Source: Chryseobacterium gallinarum (GTDB lineage Bacteria; Bacteroidota; Bacteroidia; Flavobacteriales; Weeksellaceae). From it: a stretch of DNA of 64,000 nt. Under the pieces are notes generated by a model, which worked only from the letters and a program-made list of their open reading frames with translations, was not told the DNA's origin and searched no databases. This document shows positions 44,898 to 53,622 of the stretch, one piece after another. The stretch is from NCBI RefSeq assembly GCF_001021975.1, contig NZ_CP009928.1:1922001-1986000 (forward strand), given 5' to 3'. Each line of letters begins with the position of its first letter. Position 1 is the stretch's first letter. Both the position numbers and the translations under genes were made by a program.

Positions 44898-44983
44898 GGA
44901 ACTTCTGCATAAATCCACGCTTTCTGCACTTTATCCCTCAATGCAAACCACCGAGATATGGCGCAAATTATCCTCATTTCCAT

Positions 44984-47248
44984 TTACTTACCTCTCATTC
45001 TCTCTCTAATGCCCTTTCCTCTGATAGTTCCTCCTTCGATAACAATTCTTTCTCTACTGGCATTTGGAATAATTCCTCCTTGTACTCTAAAAATTCTGAC
45101 AAATTTTTCTCGAATTAATTTTTTCTCTAAGAGTGATTCAAGTTTTTTAGGATTGGTATAAACTTTTTTCAGCTCTTTATAAAACTTCTCTGAGTACCTA
45201 TCCGTAGGAGCTCCCTGGATTAATCTTTCTCCTTTATAAACAAGAGCATACTCTTTTCCTTCTACCTCTACTAATATAGCTCCTTTTTCATATAGTGGTA
45301 ATAAATTATCATATTTTCCAAAGTTAAAATTAGTTGCCTTCGATATAACCTGGCTATTGTATTCCAGGATTTTTATCTCAATACCGGAACTTGATTTTAC
45401 TGTATTTCCTGCGAAAGTAAGAATTTCACGCTCCAGCATAATTTTAACCATACAGGATTTAAAGAAATTGGCATAATTAAAGTTTTTTATTGCTATAGCA
45501 GCCCGGTAAAGCCCTGCTGCCCGTGCAAATAGAAACTCCACTGTTGCCGGGGTAGCTAAAATAATACCTCCGATAATGTATATTTTTTCCCATTTGTCCA
45601 GGAATTCTTTTCCTCCGGGCATTGCAGCAATTTCTTCACGATTGGCCGTAATCACGCCATCTGCGGATGCTAAAGCGACATCAGCAAAAGCGAGCGCAAA
45701 AACGGTAGGATTGGCAGTAGTAAGCATAGTGGCTGTACCCACTACAATAAGAAAAATATCCAATCCTATTCTGATATTTTTTTCAAGCTCCTGTTGTTCT
45801 CTGGCTTCAGCAAGTGCTTTAATACTAATTGCCGATACAAAAGGAAAAGCAAAATTATTTTCCCCATCATATCTAACGCGTACAATGTCCATAGGATGGT
45901 ATAGATTTCCTTTTTCCGCAGGATCTAAAGAGGTCCTGTCTACCTGTATTCTTTCTACATGGGAAGGAAGGTCATCCGGAATAATTTCGGTTTCGGTCCG
46001 GGTTACTTTTTTGAGTTGTTGTAAAAAAAACTCATTATCTTTTTCCTCTTGAAAGAAGCCACCGGAAGAAAAAGCATAATTATCACCTATCACAAACTCT
46101 TTGTTTACAATTCTCAACCCTTCAAAGGCATTATCCATACAGAGTGCATTGATGAAATTGGCAAATAATGTCTTATTGCTTATTTCAGTTCCATCGACTA
46201 CCGAAGTTTTATCCATGTTATTGAAAATTCTTTTTACCATTGCCTGGTTGTTTTTAAAGCTTTCAAAAAGGAACTGACTGTTTTTGAAAATTTTGAGAAG
46301 ATTAATCAGGGCTCCACTGGAATCTTTTGCCCAGCTGAAAAAACCTTTGTCATCATAATCTGAAAGCAGTTCAAGATGGCTCCAAAGAAACTCCTGGGCA
46401 GGAGTTGAGTTTTTTATCGGTGCTGCATTTTTATCTTTTGGCACCGTAATAGCAACTCCCATTTCCATATCTAACCTGTTTAAGATTTCCTCTGAGATAA
46501 AATCGGGCATATTTTCATACAGAAACTTTAATGCTCCCGCATCTTTGGTTTGTTTTATTTTCTCTACAAAAAGATCGGTGATCTCGTTTTTTGCCTGATT
46601 ACTTATTCTTAATCTTTCGCATAAAGCTATAAAGCCTTCTATATCCGAAATACTAATAATAATTGCATTGTATTTTTTATCAAGATTATATTTTCCTGTG
46701 GTACTGTTAAAAGCTCTCTTATCTAAATAATCCGTATAAACGAATTCTAAACGAAAATCCATTTCTTTTCTTTCAGGATTAAGATAAAATACACTTCCGG
46801 CTTTTTGCAGGCTTACAAAGCAAGGCCTTTGATTAAGTTCTACAGATACCTCGACGGATCTTTTTTCATTACCTTTTGTATATTCAAAATATTTGGTAGG
46901 AGTATAAGTACTGGTTAAAGGAATTCCGGTTATGGGAGTTACTCCTGCACTTACTGTAATATTTTCTAATGCATAATTCTGGTAATAGAAAAAAAAAGCA
47001 TCGTTTGTTCTATCGCTTATGTGGTTCAGGAGCTTATTCAGGTCCATATTGGCTTTGTAAAAGTCTCCTTTGGTTATTTTGCATTTGTCTTCCTGGCTGA
47101 ATTTCCGGTCGTATGAAATTTCTTCAAAAGATGCGGCAGGATTTGAAAAGCCGGTTGACATTTGGCTTCCTTCCGGATTTTCATTTATCTGGTCAAAAGA
47201 AATTGTCTTAAGCCCGGACAGGGTATCAAATATTCCCATTGTTTTCAT
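44984..47248 (-). CDS. Large polymorphic-toxin-like protein, C-terminus lost to the mobile element
   Basis: 754 codons, no signal peptide. The N-terminal 480 residues are unfamiliar. Two hydrophobic stretches follow (LDIFLIVVGTATMLTTANPTVFALAFADVAL near 490-525, and IYIIGGIILATPATVEFLFARAAGLYRAAI near 555-585), as in pre-toxin regions, and then the start of a C-terminal toxin domain ending IFRVQGGIIPNASRERIVIEGG. The last about 15 residues (TIRGKGIRERMRGK) likely come from the inserted element. The missing half is at 33594-33896. Its start overlaps the nucleotidyltransferase-like gene by 23 bases. Delivery route and activity are unknown; the product should be inactive as toxin. Confidence 0.65.
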   Translation of the reverse strand: MKTMGIFDTLSGLKTISFDQINENPEGSQMSTGFSNPAASFEEISYDRKFSQEDKCKITKGDFYKANMDLNKLLNHISDRTNDAFFFYYQNYALENITVSAGVTPITGIPLTSTYTPTKYFEYTKGNEKRSVEVSVELNQRPCFVSLQKAGSVFYLNPERKEMDFRLEFVYTDYLDKRAFNSTTGKYNLDKKYNAIIISISDIEGFIALCERLRISNQAKNEITDLFVEKIKQTKDAGALKFLYENMPDFISEEILNRLDMEMGVAITVPKDKNAAPIKNSTPAQEFLWSHLELLSDYDDKGFFSWAKDSSGALINLLKIFKNSQFLFESFKNNQAMVKRIFNNMDKTSVVDGTEISNKTLFANFINALCMDNAFEGLRIVNKEFVIGDNYAFSSGGFFQEEKDNEFFLQQLKKVTRTETEIIPDDLPSHVERIQVDRTSLDPAEKGNLYHPMDIVRVRYDGENNFAFPFVSAISIKALAEAREQQELEKNIRIGLDIFLIVVGTATMLTTANPTVFALAFADVALASADGVITANREEIAAMPGGKEFLDKWEKIYIIGGIILATPATVEFLFARAAGLYRAAIAIKNFNYANFFKSCMVKIMLEREILTFAGNTVKSSSGIEIKILEYNSQVISKATNFNFGKYDNLLPLYEKGAILVEVEGKEYALVYKGERLIQGAPTDRYSEKFYKELKKVYTNPKKLESLLEKKLIREKFVRIFRVQGGIIPNASRERIVIEGGTIRGKGIRERMRGK

Positions 47249-47594
47249 TTTTGAGAGTTAAATAGCTTAATTTATTTTCCGGGAAAATCATCGTGAGATT
47301 ATTTGGGTTGTGGTACGTGTTAATTCTTTCTTCATCCAATACCACAAGATCTAAATGATAATTTTTATCCACAAGAACCTGGGCATTCTTCAGTTTGCAT
47401 TTTGCCTGCACCAGGACATCCCAGTCCTTTCCCTCCAATTCATTCCATTGTTCTGTAGGAATTCTTCCTCTGCTTCCGAAAAGAAAGATTTTCTCAACGG
47501 CAGTAATATCATCAATCTTATCCTTTAAGATCGTGAGGATATAAGGCAGCACTTTGTCGTGCTGCCAGATAGCCTCGGGTTTTACTCGGCTCAT
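47226..47594 (-). CDS. Small nucleotidyltransferase-like protein
   Basis: 122 residues with the MNT-type pattern: KIFLFGSRGRIP (the GS motif) and GKDWDVLVQA (Asp-x-Asp), then LDLVVLD, which could supply the third acidic residue. This is the minimal nucleotidyltransferase fold of MntA/MenA-type proteins that AMPylate or add nucleotides to a partner. No HEPN partner is present. It sits between the 1357-aa protein (18-base gap) and the toxin (overlap), so it may modify one of them or the toxin's target. Confidence 0.75.
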   Translation of the reverse strand: MSRVKPEAIWQHDKVLPYILTILKDKIDDITAVEKIFLFGSRGRIPTEQWNELEGKDWDVLVQAKCKLKNAQVLVDKNYHLDLVVLDEERINTYHNPNNLTMIFPENKLSYLTLKNENNGNI

Positions 47595-47612
47595 TGTTAC
47601 TTTTTTTCAGGA

Positions 47613-50600
47613 TTATAGTAAGAATTTCTTCAGTGGAGCTTTGTCTAGGAAATCCTGTTCAGTCAATTTGTTTCCATTCTTGTCCAGGGTTCTTGCTATT
47701 CCATATTGTGATAGCCCATTTGAGAATTTTAGATAAGAATTTCCATCTGTAATAAATTCTAAAATATCATCATTGCTTGATGGATTAGGCTTACATAATT
47801 TAAAACTCTTGATTTTATTGACATCAATTCTTAAGCGTAATCCTCGCAGCTCACTTGGAAGAACTTCTACACCATCTGTTTTAGAAATTTCGTAAGCCAG
47901 TTCTTCATAGAATTTAATAGCAGAATCTGTTTTCTGCCAGTTAGCATCTCTATCAATCGTTATTGAGTTTCCCTGAAACTCATAGACCCTCGGGAAAACT
48001 GCCTGTTGATCCAAATCTCCAATGGTAGCATAAGATTCACTGTCCATGGCATTCCAGGTCAATTGAATCCATTTTTCTGAAGAGGCATTGCCTAAAAGCG
48101 ATTCATCTTTAACGAAATTACTATCTGTAATCACGTCACCAGGTACCTCAAACTCATTAGGGTCTTCAACAGTGAACGGTAAAGCGTGTTGTACTTTCAA
48201 GCCAATACTTTCAGCCTGAAGAATGTTTAAAGGAGTAGGAAGTCTTGTGATCCAGGCTTTTCCTTGTTTTACTCCTTTTGGTTCTTTCATTTCATCTACG
48301 ATTGACAGGTAAAGAGGATCTCCTATTACAGGAACTTCTCCGCCATTCCAGATTTTCCCGGTAGCCATATAAAACTGAACAGCATCTTCGAAGCCGGGAC
48401 GAACGGTTACTACCACTCTGGCCATACCACTCTGCAGGAAAGCTCTAAATAAAGGATCTACATCTTCCGCCTGGTAAAGATTGGTCCATTCTGTTTTGTT
48501 AGCCCAATAATAAGGGTACAAATAATAAGAAAGATTTTCCCATTCAAAAGCTTGCTCCATGAATTTCAGGAAGGCTGTATATTTATCCAGTGTTGAAGAA
48601 AGGTTGGTTTCATAGTCGGTAAAAGTGCTTCCAGTGGTTAATCCTGCCATTCCATACCCATGTGTGGAATTGGCTGCTCTGTTGACCATATAGGAAATAC
48701 AGTTTTTACGAAGAACCGTATTTTCGATTTGACGGTAAAACCCTGGATTGGTACCTTTAATTTGAATACCATTGGCTTTTTCTTCTGCCAGCCTTTGTTC
48801 GTAAATTGCTAATGCTTTTTCATATCCGTCAATAATCGCTTTGAATGTTTTCTGAAGCCATGCATTTCTTGTTTCGGGGGTTAACTCTAAATTAAGTTTC
48901 AGAGTTCCTTGGATAATTGGGCTTTCTCCGGTAGCAAAACTGAATTCCAGCTTATTTTTAATGTTCAGGGTTCCTGTAGTTCCACTGACTTGGGTACTCG
49001 CTGGTGAAGTAATCCAATAGGTGCCTTGTCCTCCGATGGTCATGAAAGCCTGGTGGGCGCCTTTAAAGCTATGCGGATAAGTCTGGAAAGTATAGTCGGC
49101 ATTTCTTACGATATAGCCTTCCGGAACTTCCATTTCTCCATTTCCATTAACAATCTGAACTTTATCGTCATCTTTCCCCCCGAAATTTCCGTCACGTCCG
49201 CTGAATGATTTACTGATACTAAAAAATTCAGAAGGTTTTTCATCGATTTCAACATTGTATTTACTCACCCAATATCTTAAAGCGGCTTCATTAGTTAATG
49301 CAGCATAACTTTCTATAGGTAAGTACGTTGCTTTTCTTGGATCTTCAGGTTTTACAAGATCACTTTTGGTTGCTGACTTGTCCAAGGTCATGCCCAAGGT
49401 ATGGAGTTTGGCCGGCTGAGGGACCATGAATTCAAACATCATACGTTTCCCGTAATTGTAGATCTGATTTTTCATGAGTTTATCTACCCAACGGAAAACT
49501 CCGACTACATGCTTATCTCCTTTGGTGTTATCAAATCCGTGTTTATTGTTTTCTTCAAACTCTTCAATGATTTTCTCAATCCTTTCTTCATGTACTTTAG
49601 TAACAACTCTGTCAAGGGCTCTGGCTGTAATGTCCTGGGCCTGAGTCATCGCTTGTCTGGTACTTTCCTCTTTAGAAGAATGATTGGCATATCCTCCTGC
49701 GATCCCGGTGTTTAAAGTAGCTGCCATTGGCCCTGTTCCTGTTTTCCAGGTTGCATCAAAATGGGCCTGTACATTGGTGTCTCTGGCTTCCTGTAGCATT
49801 TTGGCAATTTCTGTCTGCATTTCAAACCTGGTAGCAGTAGTAGTGTCCGTAAGTTTCTCCCTTTCAGTATCGGAGGATGTGGTGGTTGTATTCTCGCTTC
49901 TTCTTAGCCTTCTTGTGGCCTTTTCACGATATTCGCGAGCCATGATGTTTTCAATGTGGGCAACTTCTCCTTCTACGTAAGCATGAGTAGTTTGTTCTAC
50001 TTTAAGGTAATCTGCAATACCTATCTGTTTAAATCCGAAGCCTGATGGAATGAAAGAATCGTCTGGCTCAACAGGATTCTTTATTTCATTAACGATTTCA
50101 AAAGCAGAGGAGTAGCAGGACTTCATTGTAATAATCCTTGGATGAAAAATGGTTATTTTACCATTGGTGAAGGTAATCTTGACATCCATTGAAAAGTTTT
50201 CCGTCTGAGAAATGTAAACTCCATCTGTTGTAGCAGTGCCCAATAGTTTGGTTAAGAATATTTTATTTCCTACCCGGTTTTTCTCAAAATATGTTCCGGA
50301 AACAGGCCCTGCATTGGTGTAAAGCGTATAGCTCATGCTGGCTACATTCCATGAGGCATCCGGTACATCGATAGACAGGTCCAGGCAAGTGTTTCTTAAA
50401 ATAAATCTGGGACATAACTGATAGGAAAAGGGAATTGTCTCTACTCTGGAAACAGGAAGAATAACTCCTCCAATGCTGGTATAAGTTTCTGCGTTATCCA
50501 AAATGTTATCTACAATAACCCTGTTGGCTTTTTCCCTGGCATTGATAATAAGATCTTTCAATTCAGAAAATTTATTTCTGCCTGCCAGTAAAGTATCAAT

Positions 50601-51686
50601 AGTTCCTGCATTATCTATTCTTTCTTTTTCCGGGCCGGAAAAGTCATAATCCAAAAGAGATAGAACCGTATCAACGCTGGCCGGCTTCAATGAATCGGCT
50701 ATTGTTCTTCCATCTATTTCAGGGCGGAAAGAAAATTCAAATTTTGGAATCTTCGGATAAGGAACTTGTTCCGGCTGCTGACAGGGATCCAAAGGATTAT
50801 ATGGCTGCTCCGGATTTCTGATGTCACAATATTTTCTTTTTACTTCTTCTACACGGGCATTATATTCATCGATAAGTGGCTGAATTGATTCTCTGTACTT
50901 TTCCTCGCTGCCTTTATATTCACGTTGATATTCGTTATTATAATTGTTTTCAATAAGGGCAATCTCTTTGTTCAGTGTTTCATAGCGGTCTAATAATGCT
51001 TTAGCTTCCTGGATTTTTTGCTGTTTTTCCATATATGAAGAAGGTGAAGTAACTTCTCCTTCCTCTATTTCCATCCTTGCAGCGGAGCCTATTGGAAAGG
51101 CATCCGGGTTGTCCATTATCAGATCTTTGGGTAATACTACTCTTGCATTGATAAGTAGGTTGCTCTTTGAGACATCAAAATTCTGAGCTACATGTAACCC
51201 AAGAAGCATCTGCATAAGAGTTTCTTTGATATAAAAATCTTTTTGAGATACTACCTGGTAGATAAGGTTATTCCAAAGAAGGAGGATTATTTTGATATCA
51301 TCAGTGGCAAAAACATCTTGCAAATGCCTCACACTTTTTTCCAGTTCTGTACCAGTAACAGACTGTTTATTTTTGGCAATTTCAATAGAAAAATCATATA
51401 ATTCAGGAAAGGTATTTTTCAAATAATCTTTATCTTTTATACAATCCTGGGTCTCTTCATATGTTCTTGCATATTCACTTAATGATTGCTTTCTCGGTGT
51501 TGCAGGTTGGCTCAATACATATTTGTAGAAATGGCTTTCCTTTAATTTTCCAGGTGCCAGAATAAATCTTTTATCCTGTTCTTTATCATCAGATTGCTGA
51601 GGGCTTCTAAGGCTTACAAATCTGAAAAGTGTTTGTGATGGTGTATTGTCAGCAGAACCGGCTGCTTTATTTTCAATATCGCTCAT
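47613..51686 (-). CDS. 1357-aa conserved protein of the toxin locus, unknown function
   Basis: No signal peptide and no clear membrane segment. Residues about 575-660 are charged and helical (AHIENIMAREYREKATRRLRRSENTTTTSSDTER, then RFEMQTEIAKMLQEA), followed by a region with HVVGVFRWVDKLMKNQIYNYGKRMMFEFMVPQP near 730-760. I recall proteins with very similar central segments in other bacteria, also large and unnamed. The rest is beta-rich. Position in one leftward unit with the nucleotidyltransferase and toxin suggests that it carries or delivers the toxin; that is inference. Confidence 0.7.
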   Translation of the reverse strand: MSDIENKAAGSADNTPSQTLFRFVSLRSPQQSDDKEQDKRFILAPGKLKESHFYKYVLSQPATPRKQSLSEYARTYEETQDCIKDKDYLKNTFPELYDFSIEIAKNKQSVTGTELEKSVRHLQDVFATDDIKIILLLWNNLIYQVVSQKDFYIKETLMQMLLGLHVAQNFDVSKSNLLINARVVLPKDLIMDNPDAFPIGSAARMEIEEGEVTSPSSYMEKQQKIQEAKALLDRYETLNKEIALIENNYNNEYQREYKGSEEKYRESIQPLIDEYNARVEEVKRKYCDIRNPEQPYNPLDPCQQPEQVPYPKIPKFEFSFRPEIDGRTIADSLKPASVDTVLSLLDYDFSGPEKERIDNAGTIDTLLAGRNKFSELKDLIINAREKANRVIVDNILDNAETYTSIGGVILPVSRVETIPFSYQLCPRFILRNTCLDLSIDVPDASWNVASMSYTLYTNAGPVSGTYFEKNRVGNKIFLTKLLGTATTDGVYISQTENFSMDVKITFTNGKITIFHPRIITMKSCYSSAFEIVNEIKNPVEPDDSFIPSGFGFKQIGIADYLKVEQTTHAYVEGEVAHIENIMAREYREKATRRLRRSENTTTTSSDTEREKLTDTTTATRFEMQTEIAKMLQEARDTNVQAHFDATWKTGTGPMAATLNTGIAGGYANHSSKEESTRQAMTQAQDITARALDRVVTKVHEERIEKIIEEFEENNKHGFDNTKGDKHVVGVFRWVDKLMKNQIYNYGKRMMFEFMVPQPAKLHTLGMTLDKSATKSDLVKPEDPRKATYLPIESYAALTNEAALRYWVSKYNVEIDEKPSEFFSISKSFSGRDGNFGGKDDDKVQIVNGNGEMEVPEGYIVRNADYTFQTYPHSFKGAHQAFMTIGGQGTYWITSPASTQVSGTTGTLNIKNKLEFSFATGESPIIQGTLKLNLELTPETRNAWLQKTFKAIIDGYEKALAIYEQRLAEEKANGIQIKGTNPGFYRQIENTVLRKNCISYMVNRAANSTHGYGMAGLTTGSTFTDYETNLSSTLDKYTAFLKFMEQAFEWENLSYYLYPYYWANKTEWTNLYQAEDVDPLFRAFLQSGMARVVVTVRPGFEDAVQFYMATGKIWNGGEVPVIGDPLYLSIVDEMKEPKGVKQGKAWITRLPTPLNILQAESIGLKVQHALPFTVEDPNEFEVPGDVITDSNFVKDESLLGNASSEKWIQLTWNAMDSESYATIGDLDQQAVFPRVYEFQGNSITIDRDANWQKTDSAIKFYEELAYEISKTDGVEVLPSELRGLRLRIDVNKIKSFKLCKPNPSSNDDILEFITDGNSYLKFSNGLSQYGIARTLDKNGNKLTEQDFLDKAPLKKFLL

Positions 51687-51991
51687 TTTGTAATGTTGTT
51701 AGGTATTTATTAATTGAATTAAATTTTGAAACGTCTTTTTAATAGATGGGTTTCAGATACTTTACCTTATTTTTTAAGGTGGTTTCCGGCAAAAGGATAT
51801 CCACCTGATTTCTTAATTTTCAGATTCATTTAAAAATGGTTATTAGTTTTTTGGCATAGTTCCGGCTGTCCACTCTTTTTGTGAATGGTGATTCAAAGGC
51901 GTTGCGAAAATTGATAAAGCTGCTATAAAGGCATTATAGAGGCTGCAAAGAAACAGTGGACAGCGTCAGAACTTAGCAAGGTTAAAAGTTT
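51687..51991. other. 305-bp leader before the 1357-aa gene
   Basis: No gene. It holds a 10-bp perfect inverted repeat, GCTGTCCACT at 51865-51874 and its inverse at 51955-51964, and no TAnnTTTG box in the right direction, so the large gene is probably reached from the promoter at 52288. Confidence 0.45.
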
Positions 51992-52162
51992 TTATAAGGT
52001 TTCTTCTTCCAGAGTATCATTCTCAAAATCTTCTCTGAAGAAATTTTCAATGTCGTTGAGATAGTTTTCATAATCCATCTCAGCATTTTCGATGTCGCTC
52101 CATTCTATGGTATAAAGATCTTCATCGAAGTCTATATGGGAATTGTGATGGGTTGTTTCCAT
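51992..52162 (-). CDS. 56-aa very acidic protein
   Basis: A 57-codon frame from ATG at 52160-52162: METTHHNSHIDFDEDLYTIE and onward to FFREDFENDTLEEETL. About 21 of 56 residues are Asp or Glu, with only one Arg and no Lys, and aromatic residues at intervals. It is the first gene after promoter site 2, which supports that it is real. Possible roles are a chaperone for the large protein, an inhibitor, or a nucleic-acid mimic. I know no family. Confidence 0.6.
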   Translation of the reverse strand: METTHHNSHIDFDEDLYTIEWSDIENAEMDYENYLNDIENFFREDFENDTLEEETL

Positions 52163-52287
52163 ATTATGTGCTTTAGGATATTGGTTATTTTTTAAACATA
52201 TTTCAGGCTGTCCAACATTGGTAAATGTTGAATTTAAAGGCTTTTTAAATTTTTATAGATTGTTTTTTGTGGCTTTGTTTTATACTC

Positions 52288-52328
52288 CAAAAATAGCAGG
52301 GGAAAGCGACAAAACTCGACGTGTTAAA
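52288..52328 (-). promoter_or_regulatory. WYL-locus promoter, site 2 (56-aa and large genes)
   Basis: Minus-strand TATTTTTG (52288-52295), 10 bases, motif GCGACAAAAC-TCGACGTGTTAAA at 52306-52328. The left half is identical to site 1; the inverted half is degenerate. Confidence 0.7.
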
Positions 52329-52358
52329 AAAATCTTTTATTTTCTGATATAAGTTTTT

Positions 52359-52385
52359 AAGCTTATATTGTGTCTTTATAAGCTT
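52359..52385. repeat. Hairpin after the patatin gene
   Basis: AAGCTTATA and its exact inverse TATAAGCTT with a 9-base loop, 7 bases past the patatin stop. A weak T-run makes it an uncertain terminator. Confidence 0.45.
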
Positions 52386-52391
52386 GATAGC

Positions 52392-53429
52392 TTATATTTT
52401 GTTTTTAATGAGTTTCTGAACAATTTGATTCAGTGTTTCTCTGTTATCATCAATGTAGCTCAAACCGGCTTGTATCAGGTTTTCAATATTGGATCTCCTC
52501 ACGTTATCCATTGCAGGAGAAGCATTTTTTAAAGAAGGATTCAAACGGTAATAGTTTTTCTGGTTTCTTAACCCTAAAGTCTGGAACATTTGATCCAACT
52601 GGTAATCTACTGTTTCTGCATTGGCAGACATCAGGATGTCAATAATCGGATTAACCCAGCCTATTTTTCCCGCTTTTTCAAGTCTCTTGAAAGAATAAGG
52701 TCTGGCTTCAACTCCTGTTCCGATAGAAATTATGATCATGTCATTCACTCCCGGATGGTTGGCTTTCTGATGGTTTTTTAATACTTCTGCAAAAGGAACT
52801 TTTCTGGCTTCTGCATAGGCACAAAGTGCAGGATTGTTGGCAAACATACCTCCATCGATCAGGCTGAAAATCTGGCCGTACATAGATTTGATCTGTACCG
52901 GACTGAAATAGGTAGGTGCCGCTGAAGTTGCCCTGCATATATCCTTTACGTAAAAATTATCTGTGCTGAGGTTTGCCTCCCATGAATTGAAAAGTTTAGC
53001 CCTTCTGTTTTCTATATCATAGCTTGTAATTAAACAAGGTTTTATTAATTCTTTTAATTCTAAATTTCCAAAAAAGTCATTCAAATTTTTTTTAAGCGCT
53101 TCTTGCGAAATTCTTTCATTCAATAATCCAAAAGGATTAACCAGCTTTTCCCAAAAAGAAACCTGGAAGATGTCGCCGCCCTTTTCTGCATACAACTCTA
53201 ATCCTTTCTGGATAGAATATTTTGCTTTCCGGGCTTCATCGGGACATAGAATAATAGAAGCAATCAGTCCTCCTGTACTGCTGCCTGCCACCAGATCAAA
53301 ATAATCTCCGAGCTTGGCACCCGGTTTATCATAATACTGGAGCTGTTCTTCTATGTAACGTAGAATAATACAGGTAATAATTCCTCTTATTCCACCCCCG
53401 TCCAAAGAAAGAATGGTTATCTTTTTCAT
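52392..53429 (-). CDS. Patatin-like phospholipase
   Basis: 345 residues, no signal peptide. Patatin motifs: DGGGIRG at 10-16 (oxyanion hole), G49-S-S51-T-G53 (nucleophile S51) and SLIDGGMFANNP with the dyad Asp. Enzymes of this kind cleave phospholipid acyl chains; CapV in CBASS defence degrades the inner membrane, and others are secreted toxins. Start MKKITILSLDGGG is preferred to an ATG 11 codons earlier. It has its own copy of the WYL-locus promoter, so membrane attack on induction is a sound guess. Confidence 0.88.
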   Translation of the reverse strand: MKKITILSLDGGGIRGIITCIILRYIEEQLQYYDKPGAKLGDYFDLVAGSSTGGLIASIILCPDEARKAKYSIQKGLELYAEKGGDIFQVSFWEKLVNPFGLLNERISQEALKKNLNDFFGNLELKELIKPCLITSYDIENRRAKLFNSWEANLSTDNFYVKDICRATSAAPTYFSPVQIKSMYGQIFSLIDGGMFANNPALCAYAEARKVPFAEVLKNHQKANHPGVNDMIIISIGTGVEARPYSFKRLEKAGKIGWVNPIIDILMSANAETVDYQLDQMFQTLGLRNQKNYYRLNPSLKNASPAMDNVRRSNIENLIQAGLSYIDDNRETLNQIVQKLIKNKI

Positions 53430-53559
53430 GTGATGTTTTAATTGGTTGTTAAAAAGACACATGCAATGTAAAAATCCATGAGACCGATAGATATCTTAGG
53501 TAATATTCCGGCTTTTATGTCTGGATTTTATTGCTTTTTTTGTTGTTAAACTTGTAAAG

Positions 53560-53601
53560 CAAAGGTAAGACGGGGAAGCGACAGAACTTGTCGTATTTTA
53601 A
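53560..53601 (-). promoter_or_regulatory. WYL-locus promoter, site 3 (patatin)
   Basis: Minus-strand TACCTTTG (53560-53567), 10 bases, motif GCGACAGAAC-TTGTCGTATTTTAA from 53578; CGACA-GAACT-TGTCG is a perfect 5-bp inverted repeat. Confidence 0.75.
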
Positions 53602-53622
53602 TTAATTTCCAACTCAGGAGAA

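Larger units (their letters stand above)
33893..45031. mobile_element. Bacteroides-type integrative mobilizable element (about 11.1 kb)
   Basis: GC content and codon use change sharply at both ends. The block has a relaxase, a MobC-like protein, DUF3408 protein, primase, VapE-like helicase, two excisionase-like HTH proteins, four cargo genes and two tyrosine recombinases, but no type IV secretion genes, so it would need a helper conjugative element. Boundaries are set where rejoining the flanks restores the toxin frame (TTCC at 33889-33892 and 45028-45031); they could be off by some tens of bases, notably on the right. Confidence 0.8.

Noticed and set aside
33895..44946. ATGCAA shared at 33895-33900 and 44941-44946 as the element's crossover core
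   Set aside because: Recombining there leaves a stop codon in front and does not rejoin the toxin frame; a six-base match is also expected by chance over such flanks.
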